From Sulfitobacter sp. JL08 (lineage in GTDB: Bacteria; Pseudomonadota; Alphaproteobacteria; Rhodobacterales; Rhodobacteraceae), in the NCBI RefSeq assembly GCF_003352045.1, contig NZ_CP025815.1:2108001-2172000 (forward strand): 64,000 nt of DNA, written 5' to 3'. This document shows, piece by piece, positions 30,442 through 39,946 of this stretch. The translations under genes were made by a program, and so were the position numbers. Within the stretch, counting starts at the first letter, position 1, and each line of letters opens with the position of its first letter. The notes beneath the pieces were generated by a model. The model saw only the letters and a program-made list of their open reading frames with translations, ran no database searches and was not told the origin of the DNA.

Positions 30442-32490
30442 ATGAGCGATCCTCTGGTAATTTTTACGCCTTCGGGCAAACGTGGCAAGTTTCCCGTGGG
30501 TACGCCCATTCTGACGGCGGCGCGGCAGTTGGGCGTCGATCTGGACTCCGTTTGTGGCGGGCGTGGCATCTGTTCCAAATGTCAGATCACGCCCAGCTAT
30601 GGCGAATTTTCCAAACATGGCGTCACCGTCAAGAACAACGCGCTTTCGGAATGGAACAGCGTCGAGGAACGCTATAAATCCAAACGCGGCCTGATCGAAG
30701 GGCGCCGCCTTGGCTGTCAGGCCACGGTGCAGGGTGACGTCGTGATCGATGTGCCACCGGAAAGCCAGGTGCACAAACAGGTCGTGCGCAAACGTGCCGA
30801 AGCGCGCCAGATCACGATGAACCCGTCAACAAAGCTTTATTATGTCGAAGTGGCCGAACCGGACATGCACGATCCGTCGGGCGATATGGAACGCCTGACC
30901 GACGCGCTGAAATCCCAGTGGGGTCTGGAAAACGTACATGCCGATCTGCATATCCTGCAGGTGATGCAACCGATCCTGCGCAAGGGGCAATGGAACGTCA
31001 CCTGTGCCGTGCATCTGGGCGATCATGAGAACGCGCCGCGCATCATGCACATCTGGCCCGGGTATTACGAAGGGTCGGTTTACGGCCTTGCCGTTGATCT
31101 GGGATCGACAACCATCGCCGCGCATCTGTGCGATCTGCAATCGGGCGAGGTTGTCGCCTCTTCCGGCATCATGAACCCGCAGATCCGCTTTGGCGAAGAT
31201 TTGATGAGCCGCGTGTCTTATTCGATGATGAACCCCAAGGGCGCGCAGGAGATGACAACAGCGGTGCGCGAGGGCATGAATGCCCTGTTCACACAGGTTG
31301 CCGCTGAGGCGGAAATTGACAAGGCGCTGATCGTGGATGCGGTGTTTGTCTGCAACCCCGTCATGCACCATCTGTTTCTGGGGATTGATCCGTTCGAACT
31401 GGGTCAGGCGCCTTTCGCGCTGGCAACATCCAATTCATTGCGGCTGCGCGCCGACGATCTGGATCTGAACATCCATCCTTCCGCGCGGGTCTACCTGCTG
31501 CCGTGTATCGCGGGCCATGTGGGCGCCGATGCGGCGGCTGTTGCGCTATCCGAAGCGCCCGACAAATCCAAGGAACTGCTGTTGGTTGTCGATGTGGGCA
31601 CCAACGCCGAAATCCTGCTGGGCAACACCGAAAAGGTTCTGGCCTGTTCCTCGCCCACCGGCCCCGCCTTTGAGGGCGCGCAGATCAGTTCCGGCCAGCG
31701 CGCCGCCCCCGGTGCGATCGAGCGGGTCGAGATTGACCCCGTGACCAAGGAACCCCGCTTTCGCGTGATCGGTTCTGATATCTGGTCCGACGAAGACGGT
31801 TTCGAAGAAGCAATCGCAACGACCGGCGTCACCGGCATCTGCGGATCGGGCATTATCGAACTGGTCGCCGAAATGCGGATGGCAGGTGTTGTCGATGCCC
31901 CCGGCCTGATCGGATCGCCGGAACAAACTGGCACATCGCGCTGCTTTCTGGACGGGCGCACCTATTCCTATCTGGTCTATGACGCCACAGCCAAGGGCGG
32001 GCCGAAGATCACCGTAACAAACCGCGATATCCGCGAAATCCAGATGGCCAAGGCGGCGCTGTATTCCGGCGCGCGCCTGTTGATGGACAAATTCGGTGTC
32101 GACAAGGTGGATCGCGTGGTTCTGGCGGGCGCGTTCGGCGCCCATATCAGCCCCAAACACGCGATGGTGCTGGGCATGATCCCCGATGCGCCCCTGGACA
32201 AGGTCACATCGGCCGGCAACGCCGCCGGAACAGGCGCGCGGATCGCGCTTCTGAACACTGGTGCCCGCGCCGAAATCGAAGAAACCGTGCGCAATATTCA
32301 CAAGATCGAAACCGCGATCGAACCCCGCTTTCAAGAGCATTTCGTGAACGCCAGCGCCATTCCGAATTCGGTGGAACCGTTTCCGATCCTGAATTCGATT
32401 GTCACCTTGCCCAATGCCACCTTCAACACGGGCGGCGGCGGAGCGGATGACGGGGCGACAGGCGGGCGGCGCAAACGGCGGCGGGGATAA
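30442..32490 (+). CDS. RACo-like corrinoid-activating ASKHA protein
   Basis: A 682-residue protein with an N-terminal 2Fe-2S ferredoxin domain (C38, C44, C47 in VCGGRGICSKC, and C92) and a C-terminal ASKHA ATPase domain (AVDLGSTTIAAHL near residue 215, VVDVGTNAEILLG and AGAFGAHISPKH). This is the layout of RACo-type reductive activators that re-reduce cobalt in corrinoid methyltransferases using ATP. In Roseobacters such genes accompany cobalamin-dependent demethylation, but no methyltransferase lies in this window, so its partner is elsewhere. A short low-complexity tail (GGGGADDGATGGRRKRRRG) ends the protein. Confidence 0.88.
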   Translation: MSDPLVIFTPSGKRGKFPVGTPILTAARQLGVDLDSVCGGRGICSKCQITPSYGEFSKHGVTVKNNALSEWNSVEERYKSKRGLIEGRRLGCQATVQGDVVIDVPPESQVHKQVVRKRAEARQITMNPSTKLYYVEVAEPDMHDPSGDMERLTDALKSQWGLENVHADLHILQVMQPILRKGQWNVTCAVHLGDHENAPRIMHIWPGYYEGSVYGLAVDLGSTTIAAHLCDLQSGEVVASSGIMNPQIRFGEDLMSRVSYSMMNPKGAQEMTTAVREGMNALFTQVAAEAEIDKALIVDAVFVCNPVMHHLFLGIDPFELGQAPFALATSNSLRLRADDLDLNIHPSARVYLLPCIAGHVGADAAAVALSEAPDKSKELLLVVDVGTNAEILLGNTEKVLACSSPTGPAFEGAQISSGQRAAPGAIERVEIDPVTKEPRFRVIGSDIWSDEDGFEEAIATTGVTGICGSGIIELVAEMRMAGVVDAPGLIGSPEQTGTSRCFLDGRTYSYLVYDATAKGGPKITVTNRDIREIQMAKAALYSGARLLMDKFGVDKVDRVVLAGAFGAHISPKHAMVLGMIPDAPLDKVTSAGNAAGTGARIALLNTGARAEIEETVRNIHKIETAIEPRFQEHFVNASAIPNSVEPFPILNSIVTLPNATFNTGGGGADDGATGGRRKRRRG

Positions 32491-32599
32491 ACAGGGACAA
32501 AAAAGGCGGAACAAGTCTGGACTTCGGCGCGCGAAATGCCACGTTTGGCGTGTACCCGCGCCGCCTGTGCAGCGCCCCGATGTAGCAAAGGATATCCCG

Positions 32600-32737
32600 A
32601 TGATCCGATTGTTCCGCTTTGCGCTGCTTGGCACGTGCCTTGCTGCCCTGCCTGCCTGTCTTGATGCCACGACACAGGACAACAGCGTGCCCTATTACCA
32701 ACAGATCGAAGAACGTTCGAAATACGGCGAACGATAG
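32600..32737 (+). CDS. Small lipoprotein
   Basis: A 45-residue protein from ATG 32600, with AAAGGAT as ribosome site. It has a lipoprotein signal (MIRLFRFALLGTCLAALPAC) in which C20 would be lipidated, leaving a mature peptide of about 26 residues. Short lipoproteins of this kind are often missed. It ends 3 bases before the convergent LysR gene. Function unknown. Confidence 0.6.
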   Translation: MIRLFRFALLGTCLAALPACLDATTQDNSVPYYQQIEERSKYGER

Positions 32738-32739
32738 GT

Positions 32740-33630
32740 CTATTTATAGGCGTCCAGCGCGCGGCATATCTGGGCATGCAAGGCGGCCGCCGCCTGCCCG
32801 ATCGGTTTGTCCTTGGCCGTGATCACAGCCAGTTCGTGATCAATACGCGGGGCAAAGGGGCGCCATGTGACCCCGTCGTTCAACTTCGCCTTGCCATTGA
32901 TCGGATCAATGATCGCAACATCATTGCCCGCAGCCACGATATTGCGCGCAATGGCAAAGAAATATCCGGACACCGTGCGCGTCACGGTCGTGCCGGTATC
33001 GGACAACATGCGTTCCAACTGCCGGTCAACCGTATGATCCCCTGTTACCCCGACGACAGATCGCCCCTGAAGCGCGCGCGGTGAAACAACATCAACTGCA
33101 CTCAGCGGGTCGTTCCCCGACATGACGCACACGCATTCCAAGAGGTACACATCCGCGTTCAGCCCCGCGACCGGAACAGGCAGGTCAATCAGCCCGATAT
33201 CGATCTGGCGCACCCCGACCCATGATGCGATCTGACGCGAACTGTGGACCCGCACTTCGATCCCGACGCCGGGGTTGTGTTTTTGATAATCCGCAACCAG
33301 CGCAGGCAGGAAATTGATCGCCAGCGCCCCGTTCGTTGCGATGCTGACCGTGCCCGTGGTGCCCGAACGGATTTCTTCGGCCCGTTGTGTCACACGCGAA
33401 ATCGCCCGCAACCCTTGCGCCACTTCGCTGTGCAGCAACATTGCCTCGCCTGTGGGCGCAAAATATCCCCGCTCGCGATGAAACAGGCGAAAGCCCAGAT
33501 CCGCCTCAAGATTGGACAGCGCGATACTGACGGCAGGCTGTGTCAGATTAAGCCGCTCAGCCGCGCGCGATACCGATCCTGCTTCCAGCAGGGCATCAAA
33601 GACTTCCAGATGTCTCAGTTTAAGTTGCAC
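32740..33630 (-). CDS. LysR-family transcriptional regulator
   Basis: A 296-residue LysR regulator starting at GTG 33630 (VQLKLRHLEVFDALLEAG), chosen because this is the normal LysR beginning; an ATG 27 bases upstream is also in frame. The helix-turn-helix is SVSRAAERLNLTQPAVSIALSNLE and the rest is the effector-binding domain. It is divergent from the amine oxidase/ABC importer operon and probably controls it; a 16-bp palindrome lies in the gap between them. Confidence 0.93.
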   Translation of the reverse strand: MQLKLRHLEVFDALLEAGSVSRAAERLNLTQPAVSIALSNLEADLGFRLFHRERGYFAPTGEAMLLHSEVAQGLRAISRVTQRAEEIRSGTTGTVSIATNGALAINFLPALVADYQKHNPGVGIEVRVHSSRQIASWVGVRQIDIGLIDLPVPVAGLNADVYLLECVCVMSGNDPLSAVDVVSPRALQGRSVVGVTGDHTVDRQLERMLSDTGTTVTRTVSGYFFAIARNIVAAGNDVAIIDPINGKAKLNDGVTWRPFAPRIDHELAVITAKDKPIGQAAAALHAQICRALDAYK

Positions 33631-33695
33631 AAAGCACCCTGCCCATGGCTGATTCATTCATTTGTATAAGTAAATCGAAACTAAAGATAACAGAT

Positions 33696-33711
33696 ATTAA
33701 ATTGATTTAAT
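33696..33711. promoter_or_regulatory. Candidate LysR operator
   Basis: ATTAAATTGATTTAAT is a perfect 16-base palindrome (ATTAAAT-TG-ATTTAAT), 66 bases from the LysR start and about 107 from the oxidase start. It contains the T-N11-A pattern of LysR sites and lies in an AT-rich stretch. The link to the adjacent LysR protein is inferred from position. Confidence 0.55.
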
Positions 33712-33817
33712 CAAGGGCGTTTCCTAGCGTCAAGAGACCGCGCGACCGGATTGATCTTTGCTGTTTTGCAACGGCCTGACCATCTGCGGGTGCGACTGCT
33801 TGGGGATGCCGTCAAAG

Positions 33818-35149
33818 ATGACCACGTCGGAAACGCCTTTGTTGAAGAATTTCAAGGACACGTCCTACTGGCTGGACGGTCTGCCCCCTGCGCCATCGCT
33901 GCCCGATGTTCCGCTGGCCAGCGCCGATGTTGTGATCGTCGGGTCCGGTTACACGGGTCTGAATGCCGCGATCCAGACCGCGCGCGCCGGGCGCAGCACA
34001 TTGGTGCTGGATGCCCAAGACCCCGGTTGGGGCTGCAGTACCCGCAATGGCGGCCAGATCAGCACTAGTATCAAGCCGTCGCTGGAAAAACTGACAAAGC
34101 GCTATGGGCCTGACCGCGCCCGCGCCATCCGCAAGGAAGGCGAAAACGCGCTGGAATGGATCGGCGATTTCATCGGCAGCGAAAACATCGATTGCCATTT
34201 TCGCCGCTGCGGGCGCTATCACGCGGCCCACACCCCGGCCCATTTCGAAGAAATCGCCCGCAACGCAGAAGACCTGCGCAAACATGAAGGCATTGAAACC
34301 CACGTGGTGCCGCGACAGGACCAGCGCAGCGAACTGGGATCGGATGTCTATTTCGGCGGCGTTGTCTTTGAACGGCACGCAGCGCTTGATCCCGCGCGTT
34401 ATCACAGGGGTTTGCTGGATATTGCCGTCCGTGCCGGCGCGCATGTCACCGGCCACTGCGCCGTGAGCGACATTGCAAAGGACACAGGCGGATTTGTACT
34501 GACCACGTCCAAAGGCACCATCAAGGCGCGCGACGTGATCATTGCCACCAACGGCTACACCACCAGCCTGATGCCGTGGCTGCAACGCCGCATCATCCCG
34601 ATTGGCAGCTACATCATCGCAACCGAACCCCTGCCCGGCGATCTGATGGACCGTCTTTTCCCGACCGACCGCATCGCCAGCGACACCTGCAAGGTGATCT
34701 ATTATTATCGCCCCTCGCCGGATCGCACACGCATCCTGTTTGGCGGGCGGGTGTCGGCCACCGAAACCAACAACGCGGTCAGCGGCCCGAAACTTTACGC
34801 CGATATGTGTCGCATCTTTCCCGAACTGGCCGCCTACCGCGTCACCCATTCATGGTCGGGCAAGGTCGCGTATACCTTTGACGAACTGGCCCACACCGGC
34901 GTGCATGACGGGGTTCACTACGCGATGGGCTATTGCGGATCGGGGGTGTCGATGGCGAGCTATCTGGGCATGCGTCTGGGGCAAAAGATACTGGGCCTGC
35001 CCGAAGGGCGCACCGCAATCGACAACCTGCCCAATCCCACCCGACCGTTCTATCGCGGCAATCCGTGGTTTCTGCCCGCGACTGTGGCATGGTACCGTCG
35101 CAAGGACCGCGCCGAGTATCAGAAAGCGGCGGCATCCAATCAGAAATGA
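33818..35149 (+). CDS. FAD-dependent amine oxidase, DAO family (PuuB-like)
   Basis: A 443-residue flavoprotein of the DAO family that resembles gamma-glutamylputrescine and related amine oxidases. The dinucleotide-binding motif is DVVIVGSGYTGLNAAIQTA, followed by GWGCSTRNGGQ, typical of PuuB-type enzymes. ATG 33818 with GGGGA upstream is preferred; ATG 33806 is also in frame. It begins an operon with a polyamine-type ABC importer, so the substrate is likely the imported amine or its gamma-glutamyl derivative. The exact compound cannot be read from the sequence. Confidence 0.88.
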   Translation: MTTSETPLLKNFKDTSYWLDGLPPAPSLPDVPLASADVVIVGSGYTGLNAAIQTARAGRSTLVLDAQDPGWGCSTRNGGQISTSIKPSLEKLTKRYGPDRARAIRKEGENALEWIGDFIGSENIDCHFRRCGRYHAAHTPAHFEEIARNAEDLRKHEGIETHVVPRQDQRSELGSDVYFGGVVFERHAALDPARYHRGLLDIAVRAGAHVTGHCAVSDIAKDTGGFVLTTSKGTIKARDVIIATNGYTTSLMPWLQRRIIPIGSYIIATEPLPGDLMDRLFPTDRIASDTCKVIYYYRPSPDRTRILFGGRVSATETNNAVSGPKLYADMCRIFPELAAYRVTHSWSGKVAYTFDELAHTGVHDGVHYAMGYCGSGVSMASYLGMRLGQKILGLPEGRTAIDNLPNPTRPFYRGNPWFLPATVAWYRRKDRAEYQKAAASNQK

Positions 35150-35151
35150 CA

Positions 35152-35180
35152 CCCCGGCGGCCTTTGCCAAAGCCGTCGGG
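35152..35180 (+). other. Intergenic hairpin before the binding-protein gene
   Basis: CCCGGCGGC pairs with GCCGTCGGG (one G-U) with an inner TTT/AAA stem. It has no T run. It lies in the 93-base gap between the oxidase and the binding-protein gene and may limit read-through or protect a processed end. Confidence 0.4.
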
Positions 35181-35242
35181 CACGCAACCTGGCAACACCC
35201 AAACGCCAAAGAATATGGCGGATATCAACAAGGAGGATAATT

Positions 35243-36283
35243 ATGAAGCTTTCAACTGGTCTGACGCTGGCGGCGTCCTTAATCGCCGTTCCGGCCCTTG
35301 CCCAAGACAAAACCGTCACCATCGCATCCTGGGGCGGTTCCTATCAGGAAGCACAAAGCAAGGCGCTGTTCGGCCCCGCATCCGAAGCCACCGGCATTGT
35401 GGTCAAGGAAGAAACCTATGGCGGGATGTCCGATGTCCGCCTGCAGGTGACATCCGGTGCTGTCACTCTTGATATTGTGGCCAGCGGATCGGGGTCTGCC
35501 GCGCGCGCCGGGGCCGAAGGATTGCTGGAAGAGCTGGATTATTCGATCATCGACGTTTCGGATTTCTATCCGACGCTCTATTCCAAGCACTGCGTCGGCG
35601 GTGATGTGTTTTCCACCGTTTATGCCTGGAACACCGACACTTACGGTGATGCCGGCCCGCAAAGCTGGGCCGATTTTTTCGATGTTGAAAAGTTCCCGGG
35701 CAAGCGCGCCTACCGTGCCAAGGTTGCCGGCGCACTTGAACCGGCATTGATGGCTGATGGTGTCGCCATGGAAGACGTCTATTCCGTGCTGGATTCAGAA
35801 GAAGGCATCGAACGCGCGCTGAACAAGATCCGCGAACTGAAACCCAATATCGATGTGTTCTGGACGTCGGGCGCGCAGCACGCGCAGTTGATGAAAGACG
35901 GCGAAGTCGACATGACAACCGGCTGGAACGGTCGCTTTGACAACGCCGCCAAGGACGGCGCGCAGGTGAAATACAGCTACAATCAGGCCTTGCTTGATTA
36001 CGACTGTTTCGCGATCCCGCTGGGCGCACCGAACAAGGACACCGCGATGATGTTTCTGGCCGAAATTTCCAAGCCCGAATATCAGGCCAACCTGCCGCTT
36101 TACATAACCTACGGCCCCACAAACAAAGCGGCCTATGATCTGGGCAAGATCGATGCCGAAATGGTCGCCATGCTGCCTTCATCGCCTGACAACGCGGCGC
36201 TTCAACTGCCGGTCTCGCTGGATTGGTACGCGAAATGGGAAACCATCGCGGATGAAATGTATCAGGAAATGCTGACAGAATAA
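35243..36283 (+). CDS. ABC transporter substrate-binding protein, polyamine type
   Basis: A 346-residue periplasmic binding protein with signal peptide MKLSTGLTLAASLIAVPALA. The mature N-terminus KTVTIASWGGSYQEAQSKA and the TSGAQHAQLMKDGEVDMTTGWNGR block are typical of the PotD/PotF (spermidine/putrescine-type) family. A strong AAGGAGG precedes the ATG. It is the most highly translated member of the cluster if the hairpin after it acts as an attenuator. Substrate: an amine or polyamine-like compound, by family and by the adjacent oxidase. Confidence 0.92.
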   Translation: MKLSTGLTLAASLIAVPALAQDKTVTIASWGGSYQEAQSKALFGPASEATGIVVKEETYGGMSDVRLQVTSGAVTLDIVASGSGSAARAGAEGLLEELDYSIIDVSDFYPTLYSKHCVGGDVFSTVYAWNTDTYGDAGPQSWADFFDVEKFPGKRAYRAKVAGALEPALMADGVAMEDVYSVLDSEEGIERALNKIRELKPNIDVFWTSGAQHAQLMKDGEVDMTTGWNGRFDNAAKDGAQVKYSYNQALLDYDCFAIPLGAPNKDTAMMFLAEISKPEYQANLPLYITYGPTNKAAYDLGKIDAEMVAMLPSSPDNAALQLPVSLDWYAKWETIADEMYQEMLTE

Positions 36284-36310
36284 TCCGCATCCCTTGACAC
36301 CTTTTGCCAT

Positions 36311-36328
36311 GGGCCGCCCGTGCGGCCC
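36311..36328 (+). other. Hairpin between binding-protein and ATPase genes
   Basis: GGGCCGC-CCGT-GCGGCCC is a perfect 7-bp stem. It lies 28 bases after the binding-protein stop. Such hairpins commonly stabilise the upstream message and cut down read-through, so the binding protein exceeds the transporter subunits. Confidence 0.6.
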
Positions 36329-36356
36329 GTGGCCCCCTGACCAAAAGGACGAGATA

Positions 36357-37442
36357 TTGGCCCAAACACCAAACGCCGCCCTTCCCATCACCGTGCGTCA
36401 TGTCACCAAGACCTACGGCAAGGTCCATGCGCTGGATGATGTGTCTCTGGATGTCAAAAGCGGAGAGTTTCTGACCCTGCTGGGCCCGTCCGGATCGGGC
36501 AAGACCACGCTGCTGATGGTGCTGGCGGGCTTTACCCGCCCCGACCGTGGCAGCTTGAAATTCGGCGACACCGAAGTCATCCGTCTGGCACCGCATCTGC
36601 GTGATGTGGGCATGGTGTTCCAGAACTATGCCCTGTTTCCCCATATGACTGTCGCCGGCAATGTCGGCTATCCGCTGCGCCTGCGCAAAACGCCAAAGGC
36701 CGAACTGGATCAACGGGTCGAAAAGGCGCTGGAAACCGTGCAGTTGGGCGGCTTTGGCACCCGTAACATCGATCAGCTTTCCGGTGGCCAGAAACAGCGC
36801 GTCGCGCTGGCCCGTTCGATTGTATTTGAACCGCGCATTCTGCTGATGGACGAACCGCTGTCCGCGCTTGACAAGAAACTGCGCGACCGGATGCAGATCG
36901 AACTACGCCACCTGCACGAAAAACTGGGAATGACCACCGTCTATGTCACCCACGACCAGCGCGAGGCGCTGACCATGTCCGACCGGATTGCCGTGGTCAA
37001 TCACGGACGCATAATGCAACTGGCCACCCCGCAGGATCTGTACGATCAGCCGGCCAACCGGTTTGTGGCGGATTTTATCGGCGATTCAACCTTTTTGCCG
37101 GTCACTCGAAACGGCAGCACTGTCACCCAAGGTGATACCGTTCTGAAAACAACCCGCCCGGTTCCCGAAACACCGACATTATCACTCATGCTGCGCCCCG
37201 AGCGGGTCCGGCTGGCGGCACAGACAGGCGGGGATGTGAACCTGTTCAAGGCATCCGTGTCCGAGGTGGTCTATCAGGGCGACAGCTATCTGATGTATGC
37301 AAATCTGGCGGACGGTACCGAAATCAGCCTGCGCGGCGCGATCCGCGATGGCACTGTGGATGGGTTGCCCGCCATTGGCGATCCCGTCACTCTGGCGCTT
37401 GATCCGGGCGATACCGTCATCATCGACGGCGCGGATGTATGA
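36357..37442 (+). CDS. ABC transporter ATP-binding protein, PotA-like
   Basis: A 361-residue PotA-like ATPase. Walker A is GPSGSGKTTLL, the signature LSGGQKQRVALAR, Walker B ILLMDEPLSALDKK, and a TOBE-type C-terminal domain follows (LSLMLRPERVRL). I prefer TTG 36357, with AAAGGACGA about six bases before it; the in-frame ATG at 36294 would put the hairpin at 36311-36328 inside the coding region and add an unlikely leader. It stops two bases before the first permease start. Confidence 0.92.
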   Translation: MAQTPNAALPITVRHVTKTYGKVHALDDVSLDVKSGEFLTLLGPSGSGKTTLLMVLAGFTRPDRGSLKFGDTEVIRLAPHLRDVGMVFQNYALFPHMTVAGNVGYPLRLRKTPKAELDQRVEKALETVQLGGFGTRNIDQLSGGQKQRVALARSIVFEPRILLMDEPLSALDKKLRDRMQIELRHLHEKLGMTTVYVTHDQREALTMSDRIAVVNHGRIMQLATPQDLYDQPANRFVADFIGDSTFLPVTRNGSTVTQGDTVLKTTRPVPETPTLSLMLRPERVRLAAQTGGDVNLFKASVSEVVYQGDSYLMYANLADGTEISLRGAIRDGTVDGLPAIGDPVTLALDPGDTVIIDGADV

Positions 37443-37443
37443 C

Positions 37444-38328
37444 ATGAGCGCAACCGATATCAACGCACACGGATTGCGCCGCGACGAAAAACTGGAACGG
37501 CTGAAACTGTTCGGTCTCAGTTCGCCCGCGCTGCTCTTGGTGATGGTCATTCTGGTCATTCCGGTCGGCTGGCTGTTCTATGTGTCCTTCATCGGCGCAA
37601 ACGGGCAGTTTTCACTGGAAAACTACCAACGCATGATCGACCGCAAATCCTACGCGCGCATTTTCATAACCACGTTCCAGATCAGCCTGCTGACGACGGG
37701 CCTGTGCGTTCTGATCGGCTATCCGCTGGCCTATTTCATGTCACAGCTGCCCACCCGCATCGCAAACCTGTGCCTGATAACGGTGCTTTTGCCGTTCTGG
37801 ACATCGCTGCTGGTGCGCACCTATGCGTGGCTGGTGTTGTTGCAGAAAAGGGGTCTGGTCAACGATTGGGCCATCAGTCTTGGCCTGTGGGACGAACCGA
37901 TCAAGATCGTCCACAACATGACCGGTACGCTGATCGGGATGGTACACATCATGCTGCCGTTTCTGATCCTTCCGGTCTACAGCGCCATGCGCGCCATCGA
38001 CACCGACCTGCTCAAGGCCGCATCGAACCTTGGTGCCAGTCCGCGCCGCGCGTTCTGGAGCGTATTCTTTCCGCTCTCTACGCCGGGCCTGTTTGCCGGG
38101 GCGCTGATGGTGTTTGTTCTGTGTCTTGGCTTTTTCGTGACCCCTGCGGTTCTGGGCGGTGGCAAGGTGATCATGGTGTCGATGAAGATCGTCTCCAACA
38201 TCGAACTGTTCGTGAACTGGGGCGCGGCCAGTGCCTTGGGCGCTGTGCTTCTTGTTCTGACCGGCGGCGTGCTCTGGATCGCGTCCCGCTTCCTGAACCT
38301 TGAAAAGATGACGGGGGGCGGTCACTGA
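37444..38328 (+). CDS. ABC transporter permease, PotB-like
   Basis: A 294-residue inner-membrane permease with six predicted helices. The first spans SSPALLLVMVILVIPVGWLF, and the EAA-like loop is AASNLGASPRRAFWSVFFPLSTPG. It is the first of two permeases in the polyamine-type importer. ATG 37444 is used; an in-frame ATG at 37435 overlaps the ATPase stop. The stop overlaps the next ATG (TGATG). Confidence 0.93.
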   Translation: MSATDINAHGLRRDEKLERLKLFGLSSPALLLVMVILVIPVGWLFYVSFIGANGQFSLENYQRMIDRKSYARIFITTFQISLLTTGLCVLIGYPLAYFMSQLPTRIANLCLITVLLPFWTSLLVRTYAWLVLLQKRGLVNDWAISLGLWDEPIKIVHNMTGTLIGMVHIMLPFLILPVYSAMRAIDTDLLKAASNLGASPRRAFWSVFFPLSTPGLFAGALMVFVLCLGFFVTPAVLGGGKVIMVSMKIVSNIELFVNWGAASALGAVLLVLTGGVLWIASRFLNLEKMTGGGH

Positions 38329-39152
38329 TGCTGAACTGGCTGAAAAAACCCGCGTCGGATACACAGGTCACCCACGGGCAGCGGCTTTGGCTTTATATTT
38401 TCGCCATTATCACGATGCTGTTGCTGGTCACGCCCACGCTGATCGTGATCCCGATGTCGTTTTCGGATTCGCAGTATCTGGAATTTCCACCGGAAACATG
38501 GTCGACCCGCTGGTATCGCCACTATTTCGCATCCGATGCGTGGATGCAGGCCACCTACACATCGCTGAAAGTGGCGTTTCTGACGATGCTTGTGGCCACA
38601 CCGATCGGTGTAGTCGCCGCCTATGGCCTGCATGCCAGCAACATCCGCTTTATCCGCGTTGCCTTTGTTCTGCTGATAACGCCGATGATGGTGCCCGTGG
38701 TCCTGATCGCCATCGGGGCGTTTTATGCCTATGTGAAACTGAACCTGCTTTATACTGTCACCGGCCTTGTGCTGGCGCACACCATTCTGGCCCTGCCCCT
38801 TGTGCTGATCGTCACGGGATCGGCGCTGAAAAGCTATGACATGAATCAGGAACTGGCATCGCGCAGTCTGGGCGCGCCAAGGTGGAAGGCGTTTCTGACT
38901 GTCACCCTGCCCCAGATCCGATTTGCCGTGGTCACCTCGGCGCTGCTGTCCTTTCTGACCTCGTTTGACGAAGTGGTGATTGCCATGTTCATTTCCGGGG
39001 GCGACAACGCCACCCTGACACGCAACATGTTCAACGCGCTGCGCGATCAGATCGATCCGACAATCGCGTCCATTTCGACCCTGATGATTGTGGTAACATC
39101 CGTGATGATGGTGCTGGCGCAGGTGTTCGGACGCAGCAAGACCGGGCGGTAG
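38328..39152 (+). CDS. ABC transporter permease, PotC-like
   Basis: A 274-residue permease with six helices (for example LWLYIFAIITMLLLVTPTLIVI) and the EAA loop LASRSLGAPRWKAFLTVTLPQ. It is the second permease and pairs with the PotB-like subunit to form the pore. It ends the operon that began with the amine oxidase at 33818. Confidence 0.93.
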   Translation: MLNWLKKPASDTQVTHGQRLWLYIFAIITMLLLVTPTLIVIPMSFSDSQYLEFPPETWSTRWYRHYFASDAWMQATYTSLKVAFLTMLVATPIGVVAAYGLHASNIRFIRVAFVLLITPMMVPVVLIAIGAFYAYVKLNLLYTVTGLVLAHTILALPLVLIVTGSALKSYDMNQELASRSLGAPRWKAFLTVTLPQIRFAVVTSALLSFLTSFDEVVIAMFISGGDNATLTRNMFNALRDQIDPTIASISTLMIVVTSVMMVLAQVFGRSKTGR

Positions 39153-39171
39153 CGCGTTCCAATCCTTTGCC

Positions 39172-39699
39172 TTACTCGGTTCCGGGCGGCGCCATGGTCT
39201 CAAGCTGGCGCTTCAGCACATCAACCATCCTTTGAACCTCATCTGGATCAAGGCGGCCATGGTTTGTCAGAAATTGCGCGATATTTCTGTCTGAATATCG
39301 GCCAAGCAGCATGTCATCGCGCAGGATCAGGGTAGAGCGTGCCAATTCTTTCGCGTTGGTATGGCAGATTTTGCATTTTTGCTGAAAAACCCGCCCGGAT
39401 TTCCAGATGCCGAACATATGCTCCATCAGAACCTCGGCTTCCACAACCGACAGGCCACCGTGACCCGCCGCCAGATAGTCCGAAACCGGTTTGCCGCTTT
39501 CTTTCCCGACAAGGGTGCCACTGGTCATCTTCGTGCTCTGGGAAACAAACTCGCCCGCATGGGGCGCGTGACATCCGGAACAGTTTTTCTCGTACACGCT
39601 ATGGGGGTCGATCTCCTGTGCATGCGCCATGCCAACCCAACAGGTCAGTGCCAACATCCGGAATACAAAAAGCCATTTACGCACAACACACCATTCCAT
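39172..39699 (-). CDS. Periplasmic diheme cytochrome c-like protein
   Basis: A 175-residue protein starting at ATG 39699 with a signal peptide (WLFVFRMLALTCWVGMAHA) and two heme-c motifs, CSGCH near residue 40 and CKICH near residue 108. The region around the second motif includes helices ending LKRQLETMAP. A soluble or loosely attached periplasmic electron carrier is likely; partner unknown. It is convergent with the transporter operon and next to the IS6 copy, so its upstream context may have been altered by the insertion. Confidence 0.8.
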   Translation of the reverse strand: MEWCVVRKWLFVFRMLALTCWVGMAHAQEIDPHSVYEKNCSGCHAPHAGEFVSQSTKMTSGTLVGKESGKPVSDYLAAGHGGLSVVEAEVLMEHMFGIWKSGRVFQQKCKICHTNAKELARSTLILRDDMLLGRYSDRNIAQFLTNHGRLDPDEVQRMVDVLKRQLETMAPPGTE

Positions 39700-39946
39700 T
39701 TCGCCGATGGTCAGACCATCTGCGCCGCCCGACCCACAGCCTGCCATCCGCACAGCCCCTTTTTAGGCAGACCGGACCGCACGCGCATTGACTTCGGTTA
39801 ATCAATTCGATGCCAACCTCTGGTCCGGTCCGCGCCGCCATTTTCACGACCCCAACCGAACAGAAACCCGAACTGCATGACATTTGAAGAAAACAGAGCA
39901 CCTGTACCCGTCAGGGCGGTGTAACAAACTTGACAGGGAAGGTGGC

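Noticed and set aside
30241-30774. Minus-strand frame between guaB and the RACo-like gene ending AIPWGTDVDHPQDIYM
   Set aside because: The C-terminal part looks protein-like, but the frame has no start outside the RACo-like gene and most of it is antisense to that gene. It could be a gene remnant; not enough to call.
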